Positions 1 through 5,280 of a stretch of DNA of 6,281 nt are shown in pieces. The notes under the pieces are model-generated. The model was not told the origin of the DNA and made no database searches. It saw only the letters and a list, made by a program, of their open reading frames with translations. Origin of the DNA: Fimbriimonadales bacterium (GTDB taxonomy: Bacteria > Armatimonadota > Fimbriimonadia > Fimbriimonadales > GBS-DC); contig JAOAFW010000177.1 in the NCBI GenBank assembly GCA_026416065.1, forward strand, positions 1-6,281, written 5' to 3'. Position 1 is the first letter of the stretch. Each line of letters opens with the position of its first letter. The position numbers and the translations under genes were made by a program.

Positions 1-264
1 CTCGCCGACTGCGCCGACGACTTGGTGTACGATGGCTCTACGACGCGCTGGCTGCCCGCGGAGCATATCGACACGCCCCACACGCACGGCACGGGCTGCA
101 CCTTCTCGGCGGCGATTGCGGCGTACCTGGCGAAGGGCTATCCGCCGTTCGACGCCATCGCCCGCGCGAAGGACTACCTCACCGCCGCGTTACGCACGGC
201 GCGCGCCGTCGGCGCAGGGCATAGCCCTGTACACCATTTCCATCCGTACTATCCGCTGGACTAA
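1..264 (+). CDS. thiD: Hydroxymethylpyrimidine/phosphomethylpyrimidine kinase, C-terminal part
   Basis: This is the last 87 residues of a ThiD-type kinase; the 5' part lies beyond the left edge. The enzyme phosphorylates hydroxymethylpyrimidine and then its monophosphate to give HMP-PP for cytosolic thiamine diphosphate synthesis. The fragment shows the ribokinase-fold signature THGTGCTFSAAIAA (fragment residues 28-41). It includes the GTGC anion-hole loop and the family's reactive Cys (fragment residue 33). A typical ThiD tail follows: an AK-DYL helix, then G-A-G-H-S-P-V-H-H. The TAA stop is at 262-264 and overlaps the stop of the convergent dehydrogenase gene by 4 bases. No start, promoter or TPP riboswitch can be seen because the upstream part is missing. 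A fusion to ThiE or another thiamine enzyme at the N-terminus cannot be excluded. Confidence 0.93.
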   Translation, partial: LADCADDLVYDGSTTRWLPAEHIDTPHTHGTGCTFSAAIAAYLAKGYPPFDAIARAKDYLTAALRTARAVGAGHSPVHHFHPYYPLD

Positions 265-1034
265 ATGTCTTCCAACGCCAAACTCGACTCGGGCAGTATC
301 TGCCCGCCGTCCACAATCAGCGTTTGCCCGGTGATGTAGCCTGCCCCTTCGGAGGCGAAGAACAGCGCGGCGTGGGCGACATCCTCTGGCTTACCCAGTC
401 GCTTGAAGGGAATCACCGCTTCCATTTTACGTCGGTACTCCTCGCCGATTTCGCCCAAGCCTTCGGTTTCGATGTTGCCGGGCAGCACGGCGTTTACGGT
501 AATCCCGTACTTCGCCAGCTCAATCGCCGCCGAGTGCATAAAGCCCAGCATGCCCGCTTTTGTCGCGCCGTAATGCGCCCAGCCCGGAAAGCCCGTGACG
601 GGTCCTGTGATCGAGGAGGTCAGCACAATGCGCCCGCGTTGCGACTGCTTGAGTTGCGGCAGGAACGCCTTGACGGTGAGGAACATCCCTTTCAGGTTCA
701 CACGATGCACCGTGTCCCAGTCGGCTTCGGTCATGCTTTCCAGAAACGCTTGGGGATAGATTCCCGCGTTGACGCAGAGGATGTCCGTATTGCCAAGCGA
801 TTGGGCGACTTGCTGCGCAGCGCGTTCCATCGAGCTAAGGTCGCCCACATCTGCAGTGATGAACACCGCATCGCCGCCTGTTTCGCGCATCGCTTGCGCT
901 GTCCTTTCCCCCGATTCCGGATCGATATCGAGAATAGCCACCTTCGCGCCTCGCGCTGCGAACTGCTGCGCCATCGCCTTACCGATGCCTTTCGCGCCGC
1001 CCGTAATCGCTGCCACAAGCCCTGTGAAATTCAT
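261..1034 (-). CDS. FabG-like short-chain dehydrogenase/reductase (SDR family)
   Basis: This is a classical SDR of 257 residues, the usual family length, with a Rossmann fold and a probable cytosolic location. Visible motifs are the TGGAKGIG cofactor loop (11-18), NAG (89-91), the catalytic Asn113 (RVNLKG), the Ser pair 140-141 (TSSITG), and Tyr155 and Lys159 (YGATK). The PG motif of the C-terminal half is at 185-186 (VLPGNIETEG). Asp36 at the end of beta-2 (AILDID) suggests NAD(H) rather than NADP(H). The end (IVDGGQ-LPES) matches a FabG-like subgroup usually labelled 3-ketoacyl-ACP reductase, but no fatty-acid genes are nearby, so the substrate is unknown. The ATG at 1034 is preceded by GGAGG (1039-1043, minus strand) with a short 4-base spacer. 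A weak -10-like TAGAAT lies at 1050-1055. The stop overlaps the stop of the convergent thiD gene. Family assignment is firm; the substrate is not. Confidence 0.93.
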   Translation of the reverse strand: MNFTGLVAAITGGAKGIGKAMAQQFAARGAKVAILDIDPESGERTAQAMRETGGDAVFITADVGDLSSMERAAQQVAQSLGNTDILCVNAGIYPQAFLESMTEADWDTVHRVNLKGMFLTVKAFLPQLKQSQRGRIVLTSSITGPVTGFPGWAHYGATKAGMLGFMHSAAIELAKYGITVNAVLPGNIETEGLGEIGEEYRRKMEAVIPFKRLGKPEDVAHAALFFASEGAGYITGQTLIVDGGQILPESSLALEDI

Positions 1035-1102
1035 ACCGCCTCCGCCTGAATTCTACCTGGAGTGGAGACTTAGTCACCAATCGGCAAAGCAAACGCCGTG
1101 AT

Positions 1103-1167
1103 GTCGTCGGCGGGGACGCCGAAACTACGCATGTGCCCTGTGTAGCATCGGCGTCCCTGCCGACGAC
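1103..1167. repeat. REP-doublet-like inverted repeat (65 nt, hairpin-forming)
   Basis: Arms 1103-1122 and 1148-1167 are complementary over 20 bases, 19 Watson-Crick pairs plus one G-U. A second stem inside the loop pairs 1125-1130 with 1140-1145 (one G-U). Each half, read outward from the centre, has the same plan: GTAG, two bases, then a small hairpin TCGGC-GTCCCY-GCCGA, then CGAC. On the plus strand GTAG is at 1142-1145 and the small hairpin at 1148-1163. On the minus strand GTAG is at 1128-1125 and the hairpin at 1122-1107. GTAG plus a short GC-rich palindrome is the design of REP sequences moved by RAYT (TnpA-REP) transposases, and an inverted pair is a REPIN/BIME-like unit. No RAYT gene is in the window. 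No T-run follows, so a simple rho-independent terminator is unlikely. Confidence 0.7.
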
Positions 1168-1220
1168 TTCGCTCCGCTCGAATGACAAGTGCTAATTTCG
1201 TTATTCTGAACGAAGCGAGG
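1167..1220. repeat. Imperfect palindromic interspersed-type repeat
   Basis: Two related copies in opposite orientation form a hairpin. The left arm 1167-1186 pairs with the right arm 1200-1220 around a 13-base loop. The innermost 7 pairs (1180-1186 with 1200-1206) have one G-U. The outer part has a bulged T1207, mismatches at 1177/1210 and 1174/1213, and a G-U at 1168/1219. The right arm contains TTATTCTGAACGAAGCGAGG. The left arm read on the minus strand is TGTCATTCGAGCGGAGCGAA. This resembles the 'ATTCTGAACGAAGCGAA' type of short intergenic repeat that I recall from several thermophile and environmental genomes; that link is from memory. The element directly abuts the REP-like doublet and ends 18 bases before the tRNA promoter -35 box. 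Confidence 0.55.
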
Positions 1221-1238
1221 AACTCCGACTCCCAAGGC

Positions 1239-1268
1239 TTGCAATACGCAGAGCAGATTGGGTATACT
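1239..1268 (+). promoter_or_regulatory. Sigma70-type promoter of tRNA-Glu
   Basis: A -35 box TTGCAA (1239-1244) and a -10 box TATACT (1263-1268) are separated by 18 bases. Transcription would start near 1275, about 5 bases before the mature tRNA 5' end at 1280. This short leader is usual for a tRNA transcript. Both boxes are close to consensus and placed correctly for the only plus-strand RNA gene nearby. Confidence 0.7.
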
Positions 1269-1279
1269 TACCTTTGCGT

Positions 1280-1356
1280 GGCCCCATGGTCTAGTGGTCT
1301 AGGACGCCAGGTTTTCATCCTGGAGGACGGGGGTTCGAATCCCCCTGGGGTCACCA
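1280..1356 (+). tRNA. tRNA-Glu (anticodon UUC)
   Basis: A complete cloverleaf can be drawn by eye. The acceptor stem pairs 1280-1286 with 1346-1352, with one G-U at the second pair. The anticodon stem is CCAGG/CCTGG (1307-1311 with 1319-1323) around the 7-base loop TTTTCAT. The anticodon TTC is at 1314-1316, decoding GAA/GAG as glutamate. The T stem is GGGGG/CCCCC (1329-1333 with 1341-1345) around loop TTCGAAT. The discriminator A is at 1353 and the CCA end is encoded (1354-1356). The D-arm sequence GTCTAGTGG matches bacterial tRNA-Glu. The gene stands alone behind its own promoter. Its 3' end is 6 bases from the stop codon of the convergent hydrolase gene. Confidence 0.96.
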
Positions 1357-1362
1357 TTTTCC

Positions 1363-2712
1363 TTACTTCACCGTCTCATCCAGCCACCTGCGAATGGCTT
1401 CCAACGCTTCGAGGTCGAAGGTCTCCTCAATTTCCGCGTATTCGGTAATCAATCCGGTACGCGCTTTCTGGAACAGGTGGTTTAGCCCCGCCATACGCCG
1501 CACCACAACGCGCTTGTTGCCCCCCTCACGCAGGGCGCGTTCGATGGCGGGCAGGTTCTGCTCAGGGTCTACCTGCAGGTCCAGCTCGCCGTTCAGTACC
1601 AGCACGGGACAACGTACTTTGCGCAGGTAAGTCGCAGGGTCTAACTGAATGAAGGTACGAAACCAGGGGTTGACATAACTCTTCGCCTGATTGCGCAGAA
1701 CAGTTTTCTGCGTCTCAGAGAGTTGCGACGCGCCTGCGCCCAGCGATTGGATGAGGGCATCGTAGAGAGCCTGTTGCGCTTTCTCGTCGTCTTTTTCACG
1801 CCTAAGGATCTCAAACACACGCTGCTGCAAGGCGCGGTTGCGTTCAATCAGTGGCTCGGCGACGCTCGACTTACGGGCGATGAGTTCCGCTTGGCGGTAC
1901 AAAATCTGCTCGCCGGAAACGCCCGTGCCAGCGAGCATAATCAGGAACGCCACATCGCGCGGGGCTTTGGATGCGGCGATTGCGCCCACCAGCGCGCCCT
2001 CGCTGTGCCCGAGAATGCCAATCTGCTTGCGGTCGATCTCTTTGCGCGTTTTCAGATAGTTCACCGCGGCGAGGGCGTCTTCGGCGAAGTCCAGGGTTGT
2101 GGCGCGGCTCATATCGCCCCCGGAGCCGCCCACCCCACGGTCGTCCATCCGCAAAGTCGCGTAGCCCGCGCGGGTTAAGTAATCGGCAAGCACCAGAAAC
2201 GGTTTATGCCCAAAAATCTCTTCATCACGGTTCTGTGCGCCAGAGCCGGTGAAAAACACAATCGCGGGGAACGGTGGCTTACACTCAGGAAGGGTCAGAG
2301 TCCCCGCCAACTCGATTTTGGCTTTGCGGTTGGGCACGCGCACCTCCTCGGTTTTGTAGGGGAAGGGCGGTTTCGGTTCTTGCGGGCGTTTGGGCTTCGG
2401 CGGTTCGCCGCGCGTGAGCGTCAGCTTGAACTCACCGCCCCCCTGTTTCCATACGCCTTCCAATCGCTTACCGTCCTCGCTCAAAGTCCCCACAAACTCG
2501 CCCTGCACCGGGTCTGATTTGAGCGTGATTTGCCTGCCCTCGACCTGCACGGAGCTGACAGGAATGCCCTGTGCACCCTGGTCGGGGCTGTCGATGGTCA
2601 CTGTCCACGCGCCGTCTGTGCCCCGACTCAGGCGGAACACGATGCGCAGGCGCTGGTTGCCCGCTTCCAACACGCCCGACCAGACTCCTTCAAATCCCTC
2701 CTGTCGCTTCAC
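1363..2712 (-). CDS. Alpha/beta hydrolase (esterase/S9-S15-like) with N-terminal beta domain
   Basis: A predicted serine hydrolase of 449 residues; substrate unknown. Residues about 7-101 form a beta-rich domain (GVWSGVLE... DSPDQGAQGIPVSS... LEGVWKQGG). A Pro/Lys-rich linker spans about 103-120, and the alpha/beta hydrolase domain runs from about 121 to the end. Visible catalytic parts are the FTGSG oxyanion segment (154-158), the DDRGVGGSGG loop, the nucleophile elbow GHSEG with Ser237, the probable acid Asp378 (LNGELD) and His412 (LNHLF). The architecture matches esterase/dipeptidyl-peptidase-like hydrolases that normally carry a signal peptide. Here none is present, so the product is probably cytosolic. 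The start is GTG at 2712, overlapping the guaB stop as GTGA. AGGAGG (2719-2724, minus strand) lies 6 bases upstream and supports this start. The pair is therefore probably co-transcribed and translationally coupled. Confidence 0.92.
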   Translation of the reverse strand: MKRQEGFEGVWSGVLEAGNQRLRIVFRLSRGTDGAWTVTIDSPDQGAQGIPVSSVQVEGRQITLKSDPVQGEFVGTLSEDGKRLEGVWKQGGGEFKLTLTRGEPPKPKRPQEPKPPFPYKTEEVRVPNRKAKIELAGTLTLPECKPPFPAIVFFTGSGAQNRDEEIFGHKPFLVLADYLTRAGYATLRMDDRGVGGSGGDMSRATTLDFAEDALAAVNYLKTRKEIDRKQIGILGHSEGALVGAIAASKAPRDVAFLIMLAGTGVSGEQILYRQAELIARKSSVAEPLIERNRALQQRVFEILRREKDDEKAQQALYDALIQSLGAGASQLSETQKTVLRNQAKSYVNPWFRTFIQLDPATYLRKVRCPVLVLNGELDLQVDPEQNLPAIERALREGGNKRVVVRRMAGLNHLFQKARTGLITEYAEIEETFDLEALEAIRRWLDETVK

Positions 2713-4169
2713 TCCTCGCCTCCTGTCCAGTAGTTCGGCGGCTCGCGCGTGATGGACACGCTATGCGGGTGGCTCTCGCGCAAGCCAGAGTTCGTAACGC
2801 GGATGAAGCGGGCTTTTTCACGCAGATCCTCCAGGTTCCGTGCGCCGAGGTAGCCCATCCCAGAGCGGATACCCCCCACCAACTGATGGATGGTCTCCGC
2901 AAGCGGTCCGCGATAGGGCACGCGCCCTTCCACACCTTCGGGCACAATCTTGCGCGGGTCGGTCTGATAATAGCGGTCGCTGGAGCCTTGCCGCATCGCC
3001 GCAACCGAACCCATCCCCCGATAGACCTTGTAGGCGCGATTGCGGAAGATTTCAATCTCGCCGGGCGACTCTTCGCAGCCTGCCAGCAGGTTGCCGAGCA
3101 TCACGGTGCTGGCGCCCGCCGCTAACGCCTTCACGATGTCGCCGGAGTAGCGAATCCCGCCGTCGGCGATGATGGGCACATTCAACTTCTGGGCTTCGGC
3201 GGCGCACTCCATCACGGCGTAGAGTTGGGGCACGCCTACACCCGACACGACGCGCGTGGTGCAGATGGATCCTGCGCCCAGCCCCACGCGCACAGCGTCT
3301 GCCCCCGCTTCCACCAGAGCGCGCACGCCCTCGCGCGTCGCCACATTGCCCGCAATCACCAGCATCTCGGGTATTGCGCGCTTAATCAGGCGCACGGCGT
3401 TCAACACCCCCGCCGAGTGCCCATGCGCCGAGTCAATCACAATAAAGTCCACACCCGCATCTGCCAGCGCACGCGCCCGCTCCACTGGCTCGCGCATAGG
3501 TCCAATCGCCGCGCCGACCACCAACCGCCCCCTCGAATCTTTCGTGGCGTTCGGGTGCTGGCGAATCTTGAGAAGGTCTTTAATCGTAATCAGCCCGCGC
3601 AGCTTACCCTGCTCGTCTACAATGGGCAGTTTCTCGATTTTGTGGCGTTGCAGGATTTTCTCCGCTTCCTCCAGGCTCGTGCCGACGGGAGCGGTAATCA
3701 GGTTCTCCGCTGTCATCACTTCGCGAATCGGGCGGTCGAAGTTCGTCTCGAATCGAATGTCGCGGTTGGTCAGGATGCCCACCAGATAGCCTTCGGCGTC
3801 GGTGATGGGCACGCCCGAGATGTGATAGCGTTCCATCAGCGTCAGGGCGTCGCGTACCGTGTTATCGGGCGAGAGGTAAATGGGATCCCAGATGACGCCA
3901 TGCTCGCTCCGCTTCACGCGGTCAACTTCTAAAGCCTGCTTCTCGATAGGCATGTTGCGGTGAATCACGCCCACGCCTCCCTCACGGGCTAAGGCGATTG
4001 CCATCCGCGATTCCGTCACTGTATCCATCGGAGAACTCACGATGGGGATACGCAACCGAATGTCCCCCACCAGTGTCGTGGAAACATCGACTTGATTGGG
4101 CAGCACTTCCGAGTGGTTCGGCAGTAGCAGCACATCATCAAAGCTCAGCGCCTCGGTCAGCTCGTGCAT
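2709..4169 (-). CDS. guaB: Inosine-5'-monophosphate dehydrogenase
   Basis: IMP dehydrogenase oxidises IMP to XMP with NAD+, the committed step of guanine nucleotide synthesis, in the cytosol. From the ATG at 4169 it has 486 residues, a normal bacterial length. The catalytic TIM barrel starts at once (SFDDVLLLP) and is interrupted by two CBS domains at about 93-209 (SGVPITD... GILTNRDIR and KLPIVDE... GLITIKDLL). These usually bind adenine or guanine nucleotides for regulation. The active-site loop is GLGAGSICTTR with catalytic Cys303. The NAD/IMP-site segments IDSAHGHS and IADGGIRYSGD are present, as is the flap Arg-Tyr (399-400, SSDRYY) and the EGVEGRVPY segment. Most bacterial enzymes have Pro where this loop has Ala299. 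AGGAGG (4178-4183, minus strand) lies 8 bases before this ATG. An in-frame TTG at 4172 would leave 5 bases and is less likely. The hydrolase gene follows with a 4-base overlap. Confidence 0.97.
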   Translation of the reverse strand: MHELTEALSFDDVLLLPNHSEVLPNQVDVSTTLVGDIRLRIPIVSSPMDTVTESRMAIALAREGGVGVIHRNMPIEKQALEVDRVKRSEHGVIWDPIYLSPDNTVRDALTLMERYHISGVPITDAEGYLVGILTNRDIRFETNFDRPIREVMTAENLITAPVGTSLEEAEKILQRHKIEKLPIVDEQGKLRGLITIKDLLKIRQHPNATKDSRGRLVVGAAIGPMREPVERARALADAGVDFIVIDSAHGHSAGVLNAVRLIKRAIPEMLVIAGNVATREGVRALVEAGADAVRVGLGAGSICTTRVVSGVGVPQLYAVMECAAEAQKLNVPIIADGGIRYSGDIVKALAAGASTVMLGNLLAGCEESPGEIEIFRNRAYKVYRGMGSVAAMRQGSSDRYYQTDPRKIVPEGVEGRVPYRGPLAETIHQLVGGIRSGMGYLGARNLEDLREKARFIRVTNSGLRESHPHSVSITREPPNYWTGGEE

Positions 4170-4193
4170 CAAAAACGCCTCCTGTGGCGGTTA

Positions 4194-4222
4194 ATTGTAC
4201 CTGCTTAACTACCGCGCCCCAA
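4194..4222 (-). promoter_or_regulatory. Candidate sigma70-type promoter for guaB
   Basis: On the minus strand, TTGGGG (4222-4217) and TACAAT (4199-4194) are separated by 17 bases. The predicted start near 4187 leaves an ~18-base leader that holds the guaB AGGAGG ribosome-binding site. The -35 box lies inside the last codons of the upstream dockerin-tailed gene. The -10 is good and the -35 is moderate. guaB might also be read from upstream transcription, as only 39 bases separate the two genes. Confidence 0.45.
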
Positions 4223-5105
4223 ACGCAAACAACACCTGCAGCAAATCTGCGTCGTCGACGACTCCGTCGCGGTTTACATCGGCGGGGTGATTGCACCGTT
4301 GCGTCCCGAACGCGAACAGCACGCTCAGCAGGTCGGCGTCGTCCACCATGCTATCTTGGTTCACATCCGCAGGATGGTAGTCGCTGAGAATCTGCAGATA
4401 GTCGAAGGTCGCTACCGGCGCAGGGGTTCCCGCGCCGCCTGCGGTGTCCACATACAGTCCGATTTGCCCACCGTTTTGTGCCACTGCCTGCAACGCGGGG
4501 AAATCGCTCAGGGGGCGTGGTGAGCCGCCCAGCTCGCGCCAGTACCCGCCGTCCTCGCGGTCATAGAAAAACCGCACGCGCCCCGTATCTGGCTCATAGC
4601 GTATCAGCAGGCGCACTGTGTCGCCGCTGCTGGGGTTCCACACAAGTCCACTCAACCCTGCCCACTGATAGACGCCACTGTGCTCATGCCCGCCGCTGAC
4701 CGAGAGCCAGTTGTTCTGATCGGGCAGATAGACGAGGTGCAGGTTGAAGTAGTTATCGGCGTCGCGCAGCACGACGATGCCCGCCTGCAGGTACGCGCTG
4801 GACAGTCCGTTCCGCTGCAGGCGCACGCGCGTCTCGATACTCCACGCGCCGCGTAGGACGGGCACGTTCAGGCTGGGCAGGTTGCGGATGTTGTTCAGGT
4901 TTTGATAAAGCGTGCCTGCTTGCGCGGTGATTTGCAAAGCATCGCTGGCGAAGCCCATGCGCGCGGCGTCTTGGCTATTCAGCGGATTGTTGCGCGGGAC
5001 CTGCCAGATCCAGCCCAGTTGCGCACTGAAGCCGCCGAGAAAGTCGTCAAACTGGGACTGGGCTGGCGCGTTGTGGAAGAACAGCAAAAGTACAAATCCA
5101 ACCAT
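4209..5105 (-). CDS. Secreted concanavalin A-like protein with C-terminal dockerin-like repeats
   Basis: Predicted exported protein of 298 residues from the ATG at 5105. Residues 2-10 are a hydrophobic core (VGFVLLLFF), followed by an APA signal-peptidase site after residue 15. Residues about 18-240 look like a beta-sandwich of the DUF1349/GH43-C2 concanavalin A-like type (WIWQVPRNNP... GAWSIETRV... LQAGIVVLRDADNYFNLHLV... TFDYLQI). These domains typically bind or process sugars, but no catalytic motif is evident. Two dockerin-like calcium loops end the protein: DVNQDSMVDDAD (247-258) and DVNRDGVVDDAD (276-287), each followed by LL-x-VLFAFG. They form an 87-base tandem duplication, and the first has Ser in place of the usual Gly. 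No cohesin protein is visible. The start is uncertain: the frame is open to ATGs at 5279 and 5294, but that stretch translates a 91-base palindrome. Only a GAGGA touching the ATG is seen as ribosome-binding site, and a 15-residue signal is short. TTG at 5192 is an alternative. Confidence 0.8.
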   Translation of the reverse strand: MVGFVLLLFFHNAPAQSQFDDFLGGFSAQLGWIWQVPRNNPLNSQDAARMGFASDALQITAQAGTLYQNLNNIRNLPSLNVPVLRGAWSIETRVRLQRNGLSSAYLQAGIVVLRDADNYFNLHLVYLPDQNNWLSVSGGHEHSGVYQWAGLSGLVWNPSSGDTVRLLIRYEPDTGRVRFFYDREDGGYWRELGGSPRPLSDFPALQAVAQNGGQIGLYVDTAGGAGTPAPVATFDYLQILSDYHPADVNQDSMVDDADLLSVLFAFGTQRCNHPADVNRDGVVDDADLLQVLFAFGAR

Positions 5106-5145
5106 TCCTCGCCAACCCAGGCATGGTAAAGCTCCCCGATTTCTA

Positions 5146-5236
5146 CCCCCCTCCGTAAGGTTCCCCCTCCTGCGTAGAGGAAACCGCGCCAAGTTCGGTT
5201 CCCCTCGCGAAGTGGGGAGAACCTCAAGGAGGGGGG
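5146..5236. repeat. 91-nt gap-free palindromic repeat
   Basis: The segment is complementary to itself over its whole length, centred on base 5191, with no insertion or deletion. By hand count about 31 of 45 pairs are Watson-Crick and 4 more are G-U. The outer stem 5146-5168 with 5214-5236 is best: nine perfect pairs at the tip (CCCCCCTCC with GGAGGGGGG), then GGTTC with GAACC. An inner stem pairs 5182-5186 with 5196-5200. Each half also holds a smaller hairpin (CCTC-CTGCGTA-GAGG at 5166-5180). It lies between the GH16-like gene and the dockerin-tailed gene. It could stabilise or end the upstream mRNA, or be a mobile palindromic element. It is unrelated in sequence to the repeats at 1103-1220. 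Confidence 0.65.
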
Positions 5237-5280
5237 CGCCAACCGTATGCCCCTCGTAGTCCGCTTCTCTCGCCTGCATT

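Noticed and set aside
324..1049. Long plus-strand open frame of 241 codons opposite the dehydrogenase
   Set aside because: It is antisense to a clear SDR gene with all catalytic motifs, and its own product is Arg/His/Cys-rich with no recognisable domain.
1103..1167. Reading the long hairpin as a rho-independent terminator
   Set aside because: No T-run follows on either strand, and it lies upstream of both flanking genes rather than downstream.
979..1188. Minus-strand 69-codon frame upstream of the dehydrogenase
   Set aside because: It translates the REP-like hairpin and the dehydrogenase 5' end in another frame; no ribosome-binding site and no domain.
1280..1356. tRNA-Glu as an integration (attachment) site for a mobile island
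   Set aside because: No integrase and no duplicate of the tRNA 3' end are in the window, and housekeeping genes follow directly.
1182..1448. Small plus-strand open frame of 88 codons
   Set aside because: It runs through the palindromic repeat, the tRNA promoter and the whole tRNA-Glu gene, and then antisense into the hydrolase gene.
3225..3932. Plus-strand open frame of 235 codons opposite guaB
   Set aside because: It lies wholly within guaB on the other strand and arises from GC-rich codon bias; the product is His/Arg-rich without motifs.
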